In this document: positions 9,033 to 18,550 of the stretch, one piece after another
How positions within the stretch are numbered: position 1 is the stretch's first letter
Layout: the number at the start of each line of letters is the position of its first letter
Notes under the pieces: model-generated
The model's input: the letters and a program-made list of their open reading frames with translations, nothing else
Told to the model about the DNA's origin: nothing
Databases searched by the model: none
Position numbers and translations under genes: made by a program
Assembly: GCF_901827185.1 (NCBI RefSeq)
Contig: NZ_LR594671.1
Coordinates: 2,232,001 to 2,296,000 of the forward strand
DNA length: 64,000 nt
Direction: 5' to 3'
DNA from: Variovorax sp. PBL-E5
Lineage (GTDB): Bacteria; Pseudomonadota; Gammaproteobacteria; Burkholderiales; Burkholderiaceae_C

Positions 9033-9057
9033 AAAAACGGGGCCGCGAAGGGCCCCG
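9033..9057 (-). terminator. Rho-independent terminator after the ABC exporter and small peptide genes
   Basis: On the minus strand GGGGCC-CTTCGC-GGCCCC is followed by a run of five T. It lies about 20 bp downstream of the stop of the 24-aa peptide gene and ends the exporter-peptide transcript before the nucleotidyltransferase pair. Confidence 0.8.
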
Positions 9058-9076
9058 GGAACGAAGGAAGATGTTT

Positions 9077-9147
9077 CTAGCGCAGACCGAAAAAGGACAG
9101 AACGGCGACGACGACGACGACCAAACCGACGATATAGATGATGGAAT

Positions 9148-9151
<4 letters not shown>
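9077..9151 (-). CDS. 24-residue single-span membrane peptide
   Basis: The product is MNSIIYIVGLVVVVVAVLSF followed by FGLR: one hydrophobic helix with almost no flanks. It starts with GTG at 9151, and GAGGAG lies about 9 nt before it. That GTG shares four bases with the stop of the ABC exporter gene (GTGA), so translation is coupled. Peptides of nearly identical sequence are common in Burkholderiales as stand-alone genes of unknown function, from my recollection. A hairpin terminator follows directly, which supports this being a real last gene of the transcript. Confidence 0.72.
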
Positions 9152-11187
<2,036 letters not shown>

Positions 11188-11221
11188 GGGAAATATCTAG
11201 ACTCGGGGTCAAGGAGCCTTC

Positions 11222-12061
11222 ATGACCACCACGACCACCTCGACCACCTCGACCCTTCCGACCTATTTCATTTCCCATGGCGGCGGGCCGTGGCCCTGGA
11301 TGAAAAAGGAAATGGGCACCGCCTACGACCGCCTCGCCGCCGCGCTGGCCGACATGCCGCGCCAGATCGGCCGCACGCCGGCTGCCATCCTGATGATCTC
11401 CGCCCACTGGGAGGAGGCCGCCTTCACGGTGATGGGCAACCCGCACCCGCCGATGGTCTACGACTACGGCGGTTTTCCCGAGCACACCTACCACGTGCAC
11501 TACGACGCGCCGGGCGCGCCCGAACTCGCGCGCCGCGTGCAGGCGCTGGTGGAAGCGGCGGGCCTGCCCGCGGGAGTCGATGCCGAACGCGGCTTCGACC
11601 ACGGCACCTTCTCGCCGATGGCCGCGATGTATCCGAAGGCCGACGTGCCGCTGATCCAGCTGTCGCTGCTGCGCGGCCTCGATCCGGCGCAGCATCTCGC
11701 GCTCGGCCGTGCGCTGGCGCCGCTGCGCGACGAGAACGTGCTGATCGTCGGCAGCGGCCTGAGCTATCACAATCTTCGCAACTTCGGACCGCAGGCGCGC
11801 GATGTGTCGAAGGCCTTCGACGACTGGCTCGACGATGCGGTGGTCGGCGCGGCGCCGCCGCAGCGTGTCGAGCGCCTGCTCGACTGGGCCTCGGCGCCGG
11901 CGGCGCGCATGGCGCATCCGCGCGAGGAGCACCTGATTCCGTTGATGGTCGCGGTCGGTGCCGCCGAGGGCGAGGCCGGCGTGCGGGTGTATCACGAGGA
12001 AGCGTTCATGGGCGGCATCGCGGTGTCGAGCTTCCGTTTTGGCGAGGCGGCCGGTGCCTGA
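11222..12061 (+). CDS. LigB/DODA-type extradiol ring-cleavage dioxygenase (YgiD-like)
   Basis: A class III extradiol dioxygenase subunit of 279 residues, expected to open catechol-type rings (for example DOPA) using a metal held by histidines. The N-terminal metal His lies in YFISHGGGPWPW, the second in ISAHWEEAAFTV, with further conserved residues in GFDHGTFSPM and SGLSYHNLRNFG. The first 12 residues are a Thr/Ser run encoded by an imperfect ACCACGACC/ACCTCG repeat, which looks like a slipped-strand expansion. AAGGAG precedes the ATG. It overlaps the hydrolase gene that follows by 8 nt, suggesting a small catabolic pair. Confidence 0.88.
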   Translation: MTTTTTSTTSTLPTYFISHGGGPWPWMKKEMGTAYDRLAAALADMPRQIGRTPAAILMISAHWEEAAFTVMGNPHPPMVYDYGGFPEHTYHVHYDAPGAPELARRVQALVEAAGLPAGVDAERGFDHGTFSPMAAMYPKADVPLIQLSLLRGLDPAQHLALGRALAPLRDENVLIVGSGLSYHNLRNFGPQARDVSKAFDDWLDDAVVGAAPPQRVERLLDWASAPAARMAHPREEHLIPLMVAVGAAEGEAGVRVYHEEAFMGGIAVSSFRFGEAAGA

Positions 12062-12932
12062 TTCCTCGATCTTCGACGCCGAAGCGGATGCCGAGGCACG
12101 CCGCCTGATCGCGCGCATCGATGCGCTGTCCACCGTTCACGACCCGCAGCACGGCGGCGTGCGCGTGCGCTGGCGCCGCTTCGGCAACGGCGATGCGCAG
12201 CCGCCGCTGGTGCTGCTGCACGGTGGCCACGGCAGCTGGATGCACTGGCTGCGCAACATCGAGGCGCTCTCGGCCACGCGCACGCTGTGGCTGCCCGATA
12301 TGCCGGGCTTCAACGACTCCGATGCGCCGCAGCGGCCGGCGCCGGCCCGGCAGGCGCTCGATCCCTTGCTCGATGCGCTCGGCGGCACGCTCGACAGCCT
12401 GATCGGCGCGCACCGCGAGATCGATCTGGGCGGCTTTTCATTCGGTGGTTTCGTCGCATCGCGCTTCGCGCTGCAGCGCGGCGATGTGCGGCGGCTGGCC
12501 TTGCTGGGCAGCGGCGGCCACGGCACGCTGCGCCGCATGACCGTGGAGATGATCAACTGGCGCGCCGCGCGCGACCGCGACGAGGAGCGCGCCGCCCTGC
12601 TGCACAACCTGCACGCGCTGATGCTGCACGACGAGGCGGCCATCGATGCGCTGGCCTTCGTGATCCACGACATCTCCTGCCATGGCACGCGCTTTCGCAG
12701 CAAGGACGTGTCGCTCGCGGGCGGGCTGCAGGCCGCGCTCGATGCCATTGCGGGGCCGCAGTTGCTGCTGTGGGGCGAGCACGACGTGACGGCCGATTCG
12801 CGGCCACTGGTGGCGCAGCTCGTCGCGGGCCATGCGAACCGTCAGGGCGCGGTGATCGACGGCGCCGGGCACTGGGTGCAGTACGAGCGCGCGGACGAGG
12901 TCAACGCGCGGCTCGCAGCCTTCTTCGCCTGA
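12054..12932 (+). CDS. Alpha/beta-fold hydrolase
   Basis: A 292-residue protein with the oxyanion loop HGGHGSWMHW, the nucleophile elbow GGFSFGGF (Ser), an acid in LWGEHDVTADS and the catalytic His in DGAGHWVQYE. This set matches C-C bond hydrolases and esterases of the MhpC type, but the substrate cannot be assigned. I took the GTG at 12054, which has GAGGCG just upstream and overlaps the dioxygenase stop; no ATG lies near the expected N-terminus. A ring-cleavage enzyme followed by an alpha/beta hydrolase is the usual arrangement in meta-cleavage pathways, although DODA-type enzymes often act alone. Confidence 0.85.
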   Translation: MPDSSIFDAEADAEARRLIARIDALSTVHDPQHGGVRVRWRRFGNGDAQPPLVLLHGGHGSWMHWLRNIEALSATRTLWLPDMPGFNDSDAPQRPAPARQALDPLLDALGGTLDSLIGAHREIDLGGFSFGGFVASRFALQRGDVRRLALLGSGGHGTLRRMTVEMINWRAARDRDEERAALLHNLHALMLHDEAAIDALAFVIHDISCHGTRFRSKDVSLAGGLQAALDAIAGPQLLLWGEHDVTADSRPLVAQLVAGHANRQGAVIDGAGHWVQYERADEVNARLAAFFA

Positions 12933-12977
12933 CGGCCGTCGCGGCTGTCGTGCCGCGTCTTCTTGCGACGACGCGAC

Positions 12978-13949
12978 TCAGGGCTCGGCGCTGATGCCGG
13001 TCTCCGCGACGATCGCCTGGTACTTCTTCATCTCCGCGGCGATGAAATCGTGCAGCGCAGCGCCCTGAAGCGGCGTCGCCGACAGGCCCTGGTCCTCGAG
13101 CGAACGCACGAAGGCGGGCTGCGACAGGATGGCCATCACGTCGGTGCTGATCTTCTTCTGCAGCGGTTCGGGAAGTGCCTTCGGTCCGAAGACGCCGAAC
13201 CAGTTGGTCAGCTGCAGGCGCGGCAGGCCGAGCTCGACCACCGTCGGCACGTCGGGCAGCAGCTTTTCCCTGCGCGGGCCGGCCACCGCGAGCGCATGCA
13301 GCTTGCCGGCGCGGATGTGCTGGAGCAGCGGCGGCGTGGTCGCGAAGAAAAGATCGATCTGTCCGCCGATCAGGTCACTGACGGCCAGCGATGTGCCGCG
13401 GTAAGGCACATGCGTCAGACGCAGCCCGGTCAGGCGTGCGAGCATTTCGCCGGCCATGTGCTGCTGCCCGCCGATGCCCGGCGATCCGTAGGTCATCGGT
13501 TCGGAAGCGTTCTTGCGCGCGAGCAGCGATTTCATGTCCGTGACGGGGAGCTTCGGTCCGCTGACCAGGACCAGCGGCGCCGATGCGACCAGCGCGATCG
13601 CGGAGAGGTCCGACACCGGGTCGTAGCGCATGTTCTTGAAGACCAGGCTGTTGAGCGAGACCTCGGGCGTGTAGCCCAGCAGCAGGATGTAGCCGTCGGG
13701 TGCTGCCCGCACGGTTTGCTCCGCCGCGATCATCCCGCTGGCGCCGGGCCGGTTCTCGACCACCACTTGCTGGCCCCATCGGGCCGTCAGCGCGGTGGCG
13801 ATCAGGCGTGCGACCAGGTCGGTGGAGCCTCCGGGTGCGTAGCCGACGAGAAGCTTGACCGGTTTGTCCGGGTAGGCCGGCTCGGCCCACGAGAGGAGCG
13901 GTGCCGACGCGGCCAGAACGAGGGCGAGCACGGTGGAACGGATCGACAT
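12978..13949 (-). CDS. Tripartite tricarboxylate transporter substrate-binding protein (Bug family)
   Basis: A 323-residue periplasmic binding protein. Residues 1-22 are a cleavable signal (ALVLAASAPLLSWA). The Bug family core follows: YPDKPVKLLVGYAPGGSTD, then GQQVVVENRPGASG and the PDGYILLLG loop. Bug proteins bind small carboxylates and are very abundant in Comamonadaceae. AGGAG precedes the ATG. It follows the metallophosphoesterase gene by 32 bp on the same strand and shares its divergent IclR regulator, so the ligand may be linked to that enzyme's product. Confidence 0.92.
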   Translation of the reverse strand: MSIRSTVLALVLAASAPLLSWAEPAYPDKPVKLLVGYAPGGSTDLVARLIATALTARWGQQVVVENRPGASGMIAAEQTVRAAPDGYILLLGYTPEVSLNSLVFKNMRYDPVSDLSAIALVASAPLVLVSGPKLPVTDMKSLLARKNASEPMTYGSPGIGGQQHMAGEMLARLTGLRLTHVPYRGTSLAVSDLIGGQIDLFFATTPPLLQHIRAGKLHALAVAGPRREKLLPDVPTVVELGLPRLQLTNWFGVFGPKALPEPLQKKISTDVMAILSQPAFVRSLEDQGLSATPLQGAALHDFIAAEMKKYQAIVAETGISAEP

Positions 13950-13981
13950 GAGGAACTCCTGCACGAAGGTTGGAATGGAAC

Positions 13982-16063
13982 TCAGAGGCGGACGAGGACG
14001 ACCTGCAGCGGGCCATCGCCTTCGCCGTCGAGCGCCCGCTGCAAGGTCTTCATCTGCGAGGCCACGCTGCATCGCTCGCCGGTGACGAGGTCGTAGGCGA
14101 TGCCCGAAGGCGCCAGCGTGCCCAGGCGGTCGAGCACCCGGCTCGTCGTCTGCCGGATCAGCACGTAGTCCTGCGCGTCTGCCTTGAAGGCGAGCGCGAG
14201 GTCGGCATCGTGCGTCTGCGCACCGAGCGTGAGGGTCTGCGCGCTCGACAGTAGCGCGTTGAGGGTCGTGAACGCGGTCGCTGCGGGCCGCGGATTGAAG
14301 CGCCGGTCGATGAAGGCATGGCGCGGGAAGTAGCCGCGGTCCACGTCCATGAAGGTGTCGTACACGTAGCGGATGCCCGGGCTCGACTTCGACAGGATCA
14401 TGGCCTCGGCGACGCTCGCCACGTTGGCGCGATCGTCGGCGCGCTCGATCGCCAGGCTGGGGCCGCTCAGCTTGAGCGAGGCCAGCACGAGGCAGCCGGT
14501 CGCTGCGTGGAATGCCTTCAAGGTCGCGGCCGCGGCGACGAGGGACTGCCCGGCTTCGATGCGGACCGTGACGCCGTCGATCTCGCCGGCGCGGTGTGCC
14601 GAGAGGATCATCTCCTCGTGCTCGGCCAGTTCCTCGGGCGTGAATCCGGCCTTGACGAAATGGCTGAAATGCTTGCCGTCGAAATGCGAGTCGTCGAAGG
14701 TCAGGATCTTCGCGTAGTAGACCTGTGCGCCCGACGACGTGCGCAGTGCGCGCAGCGCACTGCGCTGGCGTGCGAAGCCGTCGAGCGTGGCATTGACCTC
14801 GAAAGCCGCGACGCCGCAGGCCTGCAGGTCGTGCGCGAGCAGTTCCGCCTTGGGCGCACCGAGCGCCGTCACGATGTAGCGATGGCCCTGGCGCGCCAGC
14901 ACCTGCATCCGTTGCCTCGATTCGGTTTCGCCGAGGTCCATGTCCGGGACCTTCAGCAGGCGCGCGCCCATTTCCCACAGCGCCAGCAACGGATAGTCGT
15001 TGCGCGCCCACTTGCGGCCAAACTCCTGCACGCCGCCGGTCGCGGTGATCTGCATGCTTTCGGCCCATGGATGGCGCAGCTCCACGCCGACGTTGTCGAA
15101 GGTCGAGGTCTTCGGGTGTGCGAGCAGCCGTTCGTGTCGCGCAAGGGTCGCATCGCCGGCCTTCGCCTGCGCGCCCATCGTGCGGATCGAATGGGCGACA
15201 TGGCCGTCGGCATGGACATCGACCACGAAGTAGCCGAGCTTCTCGACGTCGCCGCGGCCGAACTCGACGCTCGGCGCGACCTTGTAGAACTCCGAAAAAT
15301 CGTGGCGCAGGAAGGCAGTCGACGGCAGCATGTAGAACTCGGCGTCGCCCACGCGTTCGTACCAGAAGTTGTGGACGTGGCCTGCGAACACGGCCTCGAC
15401 CTGCGGCCGTTGCATCAGCCCCAGCAGCCAGGACCGGCCCGGCTCGTCGACGTTGTCGTAGTTGCCGCGCTCGCTGCGTGAATGAATGTAGGGCGGGTAG
15501 TGCATGAAGAGAAATACGCGCTTGTCGGCGGCGCGTTCGATCTCGTCTTCGAGCCAGAGCTTCTGGCGTTCCTCGTCGGGCAGCCCCGAGTTGAGCAGCA
15601 GCGAGTTGATGACGATGAAACGCAGTCCGCCTTCGTCGAAGGCGTGGTAGTCGGCACCGAAGGCCGCGCGGTACGTCTTCAGGAAGGACTCGCAGACCTG
15701 GTCGGCCGGCATCCAGTCCACGCGTTTGTCGCCGACGTCGTGGTTGCCCGGCGCGAGATGGACCGGGACCTTGACCGGTGCCGCGATGTCCTTGAAACAA
15801 CGCACCGCCTCGTCGAAGGTCGGCAGCGACGGCACCGGATGAACGATGTCGCCGAGGTGCACCACGAAGCTCGGGGGCGGATCCATGGCCGCGATGTCCA
15901 GGAAGACGCGCCGGGCGCGCGCATTGGCCAGGCGGTTGGTTTCGTAGGGCGAACTGGACACGCCATCGCTTTCGTTGACGTGCGTGTCGGCGACCACCAC
16001 GAACGAGAACAGGGGGCGACCGCGAAGGGCGCTGGGAAAGGTGGGGCCGGTTTCTTCGATCAT
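13982..16063 (-). CDS. Two-domain metallophosphoesterase with an extra C-terminal domain
   Basis: A 693-residue protein. Residues 18-300 carry the calcineurin-like phosphoesterase motifs in order: VVADTHVNE (D26, H28), VHLGDIVH, PGNHDVGD, MHYPPYIHS and FAGHVHNF. This gives a complete dimetal site. Residues from about 345 to 690 form a second domain that I do not recognise; its alternating hydrophobic strands and motifs such as GVTVRIEAGQSL and VYDTFMDVDRGYFPRHAFIDRR suggest an alpha/beta (perhaps TIM-type) fold. I chose the ATG at 16063 over a TTG at 16099, which would lie inside the palindrome. There is no signal peptide. The substrate is unknown; family members cleave phosphodiesters or phosphomonoesters. 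Confidence 0.82.
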   Translation of the reverse strand: MIEETGPTFPSALRGRPLFSFVVVADTHVNESDGVSSSPYETNRLANARARRVFLDIAAMDPPPSFVVHLGDIVHPVPSLPTFDEAVRCFKDIAAPVKVPVHLAPGNHDVGDKRVDWMPADQVCESFLKTYRAAFGADYHAFDEGGLRFIVINSLLLNSGLPDEERQKLWLEDEIERAADKRVFLFMHYPPYIHSRSERGNYDNVDEPGRSWLLGLMQRPQVEAVFAGHVHNFWYERVGDAEFYMLPSTAFLRHDFSEFYKVAPSVEFGRGDVEKLGYFVVDVHADGHVAHSIRTMGAQAKAGDATLARHERLLAHPKTSTFDNVGVELRHPWAESMQITATGGVQEFGRKWARNDYPLLALWEMGARLLKVPDMDLGETESRQRMQVLARQGHRYIVTALGAPKAELLAHDLQACGVAAFEVNATLDGFARQRSALRALRTSSGAQVYYAKILTFDDSHFDGKHFSHFVKAGFTPEELAEHEEMILSAHRAGEIDGVTVRIEAGQSLVAAAATLKAFHAATGCLVLASLKLSGPSLAIERADDRANVASVAEAMILSKSSPGIRYVYDTFMDVDRGYFPRHAFIDRRFNPRPAATAFTTLNALLSSAQTLTLGAQTHDADLALAFKADAQDYVLIRQTTSRVLDRLGTLAPSGIAYDLVTGERCSVASQMKTLQRALDGEGDGPLQVVLVRL

Positions 16064-16084
16064 GGTGATGAGAGATTCGTTATA

Positions 16085-16099
16085 TTGATTTGCAATCAA
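16085..16099. promoter_or_regulatory. Perfect palindrome, candidate IclR operator
   Basis: TTGATT-TGC-AATCAA lies between the divergent metallophosphoesterase and iclR-type genes in an AT-rich patch that also includes TATATT. IclR proteins commonly bind 12-15 bp palindromes in the shared intergenic region and control both directions. The assignment is by position and symmetry only. Confidence 0.55.
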
Positions 16100-16167
16100 G
16101 ATAGTGGAATGAAATTGTCTGATCGGTTCGATAGAATGTCAACCACCGTTTTGGATGGAGACCTCGT

Positions 16168-16983
16168 TTGGCCGATCGACCCAGTCCCGACTTCCCGGAC
16201 GCCGCGGATCTGGTCGCTCATCCCCAATTCGCGTCCACGCTGGCCAATGGCCTCGCGGTGCTCGGCTGCTTCGGCAGCGGCGCGGCGACGCTCGGCAACA
16301 AGGAAATCGCGGAGCAACTGGGCATGGCACGGCCCACGGTGTCGAGGCTGACCTTCACCCTGGTGGGCCTGGGCTACCTTCGACGCGATACGAGAACCGG
16401 CCGGTACTCCCTCGGGCCCGCCGTTCTCTCGCTCGGCTATCCGCTGCTGTCGCAATTGACCATTCGACAGGTGGCGGGCCCAGCCATGCTCGAACTGGCG
16501 CGCTATGCACGCGGTCCCGTGTCGATGGGAACCAGGGACCGGCTGCAGGTCGTCTACCTGGAAACTGTCCAGGGGCAGGACACGAACGACACGAAGCCCG
16601 ACATCGGCTCGACGCGGCCCTTCCTGCGCACGGCCATCGGTCGGGCGCTGCTGTATGCGCAGGAGGCGCCGGATCGCGCCATCCTCCTCAAGCAACTCCA
16701 GAAAGCCTATCCCGAGGAATGGGACAAGTTCGGTCCGGCGCTGGATCTGGCCTTCGACGAAATCAAGTCGCTCGGCTTTTGCATCGTCTCGACCGACTGG
16801 CGGCCGACGCTCGCCGCCGTGGCCGTGCCGATGCGCGGGCGGGTCAACGGCATGTCGCTCGCCTTCAACGCGACAGTGCCCAGCTATTCGACGGACAGGA
16901 AGTACCTGGAGACGAACCTCGGGCCGCGTCTGGTCGGGCTGGTGAACAGCATCGAATACAAGCTCGGACTGCAGCAGAGCTGA
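16168..16983 (+). CDS. IclR family transcriptional regulator
   Basis: A 271-residue regulator with an N-terminal winged HTH (NKEIAEQLGMARPTVSRLTFTL, about residues 44-66) and the IclR effector domain (from about residue 90, ending in VNSIEYKLGL). The start is the TTG at 16168, with GGAG about 7-9 nt upstream; no in-frame ATG precedes the HTH. It is transcribed away from the metallophosphoesterase-Bug pair, and a perfect palindrome lies between them, so it probably controls that pair and itself in response to a small carboxylate or related ligand. Confidence 0.9.
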   Translation: MADRPSPDFPDAADLVAHPQFASTLANGLAVLGCFGSGAATLGNKEIAEQLGMARPTVSRLTFTLVGLGYLRRDTRTGRYSLGPAVLSLGYPLLSQLTIRQVAGPAMLELARYARGPVSMGTRDRLQVVYLETVQGQDTNDTKPDIGSTRPFLRTAIGRALLYAQEAPDRAILLKQLQKAYPEEWDKFGPALDLAFDEIKSLGFCIVSTDWRPTLAAVAVPMRGRVNGMSLAFNATVPSYSTDRKYLETNLGPRLVGLVNSIEYKLGLQQS

Positions 16984-17000
16984 AGCCGGGGGCCGGACGC

Positions 17001-17942
17001 CTAAGCGGCCAGCGAGGCGGCGTGCCGCTGCCAGAAGGCCGCGTCGGGCATCGGGCCGGTGCCGGCTGCCGCGTTGTCGGTCATGTGCTCGGGGCTTCCG
17101 GTGCCGGGAATCGTGCAGGTCACGGCCGGCGCGCTCAGCACGAACTTCAGCAGCACCTGTGCCCAGTTCGTGCAGCCGATCTCCGCGGCCCAGCCGGGCA
17201 ATGGCTTGTCGCGCAAGCGGCGCAGCAGGCCGCCGCCGCCGAAGGGCAGGTTGACGATGACTGCGACGCCGCGCTCGGCCGCGAGCGGCAGCAGGCGCTG
17301 TCCGGCCTCGCGCGCATCGAGCGAGTAGTTGATCTGCAGGAAGTCGAGCTTCTCGGCACGCAGCACCGCTTCGACTTCGGCATAGGCCGATGACGTGTAG
17401 TGCGTGATGCCGATGTAGCGCACGCGGCCCTGGTCCTGCCAGCCGCGCAGGGTCTTGAGGTGGGTGCGCCAGTCGACCAGGTTGTGCACCTGCATCAGGT
17501 CGATGCGCTCGGCGCGCAGGCGCTGGAAGGACTGCTCCATCTGCGCGATGCCGGCCTCGCGGCCGCTGGTCCAGACCTTGGTGGCGAGGAAGGCGCGCTC
17601 GCGCTGCTTCGATGCGGCCAGCAGATCGCCGGTGGCCGCTTCGGCGCGGCCGTACATCGGCGAGCTGTCGATCAGCTTGCCGCCGGCGGCGAACAGTGCG
17701 TCGAGCACGCCGGGCAGGCGCTGGTATTCGGCGCTGCCGGGCGCGACGTCGAAGCCGATCCAGGTGCCGCAGCCGATGACGGGCAAAAGCTCGTGGGTGG
17801 AGGGGATGGGGCGGGTGTTCATCTTCGTTTCCGTCCGTGGCTGGGAGAAGGCGAGCGGAGGCAGGGCAGTGCAGATCGACAGACCGGCGCCGAAGCGCAG
17901 AAACCGGGCGCGCGTGACGCCCTCATGGGTTGCGGCTCCCAT
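17001..17942 (-). CDS. Aldo/keto reductase, probably exported or with a vestigial leader
   Basis: A 313-residue NADPH-dependent reductase fold. The catalytic Tyr is in SSPMYGRAE and Asp/Lys/His partners are in KLIDSSPMYG, FLATKVWTS and LMQVHNLVDW. Residues 1-33 read as an export signal (TRARFLRFGAGLSICTALPP, then FSQP) resembling a Tat leader but without two adjacent arginines (RAR). An internal ATG at 17822 (MNTRPIPSTHELLPVIG) would give a leaderless enzyme. Secreted aldo/keto reductases with Tat signals exist in proteobacteria. It is convergent with the IclR gene and 8 bp after the small antitoxin gene on the same strand. Confidence 0.85.
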   Translation of the reverse strand: MGAATHEGVTRARFLRFGAGLSICTALPPLAFSQPRTETKMNTRPIPSTHELLPVIGCGTWIGFDVAPGSAEYQRLPGVLDALFAAGGKLIDSSPMYGRAEAATGDLLAASKQRERAFLATKVWTSGREAGIAQMEQSFQRLRAERIDLMQVHNLVDWRTHLKTLRGWQDQGRVRYIGITHYTSSAYAEVEAVLRAEKLDFLQINYSLDAREAGQRLLPLAAERGVAVIVNLPFGGGGLLRRLRDKPLPGWAAEIGCTNWAQVLLKFVLSAPAVTCTIPGTGSPEHMTDNAAAGTGPMPDAAFWQRHAASLAA

Positions 17943-17950
17943 GTCGCGTC

Positions 17951-18232
17951 TCAGTCCATCGTCAGTTCGACATGAACGCGACGCCCGATAGCCGTCGCGA
18001 TGTTGACCAGCGCATCGAGCGAGAAACGCGACACGCGGCCTCGCAACAGGTCGTTCATCCGGGGTTGCGTAATGCCGCAGCGCGTTGCGGCCTGGGTCTG
18101 GGTCCAGCCGCTCTCCTTGACGATGGCGGCGATTTTCTGCATCAGTTCCGCGCGCGCCCTGAGATTGGCCGCCTGTTCCGGCGTGTCGGCGATGGCATCC
18201 CAGACGCTGGCATGAGTATGAGCAGGGTTCAT
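17951..18232 (-). CDS. HigA-type XRE-family antitoxin
   Basis: A 93-residue protein with an HTH of the type seen in HigA/XRE antitoxins (SGWTQTQAATRCGITQPRMN, then DLLRGRVSRFSLDALVNIA). The ATG at 18232 has AAGGAG 6-11 nt before it. Its ATG shares four bases (ATGA) with the stop codon of the out-of-frame tail of the higB remnant upstream, which is the ordinary higB-higA overlap. The antitoxin frame is intact, so it may still repress its own promoter although the toxin gene is broken. Confidence 0.85.
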   Translation of the reverse strand: MNPAHTHASVWDAIADTPEQAANLRARAELMQKIAAIVKESGWTQTQAATRCGITQPRMNDLLRGRVSRFSLDALVNIATAIGRRVHVELTMD

Positions 18233-18428
18233 GTGCACTCCTTGATCATTTGCTGGAAGCGGCGTCGTGCCGTCTCGATGTGCTGCCTCGACGTGGCCTG
18301 GGTTTGAAGTCGTCAGGCTGTTCGCCACGTTGCCCCTTGTCGAGCTGGTATCCCACATCTTGTCGGACATCCGATGGAAAGTCTTTCAGGCATTGAAGGG
18401 AGTCGCCGAGAAAGCAGATCGGCTTCAT
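18229..18428 (-). pseudogene. Degenerate HigB/Gp49-like toxin gene with internal deletion
   Basis: The first 45 codons (MKPICFLGDSLQCLKDFPSD, continuing to QRGEQPDDFKP) match the N-terminus of the HigB-like phage-derived Gp49 toxin family. After that the expected middle (GVREIRI, FRVIY, VLHCFQKK motifs) is absent. The family-like C-terminus RQHIETARRRFQQMIKECT is still present but in another frame and ends at 18229 in the ATGA overlap with the antitoxin. As it stands the open frame gives a 60-residue product with a frameshifted tail. The missing part holds the catalytic region, so the toxin should be inactive. The size of the loss (about 40-50 codons) is judged from memory of family length. 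Confidence 0.7.
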
Positions 18429-18430
18429 GA

Positions 18431-18456
18431 ATTATATCCAAGTAGATATAAATTGA
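18431..18456 (-). promoter_or_regulatory. higBA promoter with overlapping inverted repeat
   Basis: On the minus strand a consensus TATAAT (complement of 18431-18436) sits with a 17-bp spacer behind TGATCA. The inverted repeat TATATC-N6-GATATA (18433-18438 and 18445-18450) covers the -10 and spacer, as expected for an antitoxin operator. The -10 is only 2 nt from the ATG of the toxin remnant, so the transcript would be leaderless or nearly so. Confidence 0.6.
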
Positions 18457-18518
18457 TCACGGCGGTTCTGAAAGGCATGTAGGAGGGATAAAGAAAAAGC
18501 GCGATGCGAGGCAGAAAA

Positions 18519-18538
18519 TACTGTATAAAAATACAGTC
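18519..18538 (+). promoter_or_regulatory. LexA (SOS) box upstream of imuA
   Basis: CTGTATAAAAATACAG (18521-18536) matches the CTGT-N8-ACAG LexA consensus and its flanks TA...TC are close to the E. coli form. It lies 14 bp before the imuA ATG, where LexA binding would block the promoter. imuA-imuB-dnaE2 cassettes are known SOS targets. Confidence 0.9.
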
Positions 18539-18550
18539 ATCCAATCCATC

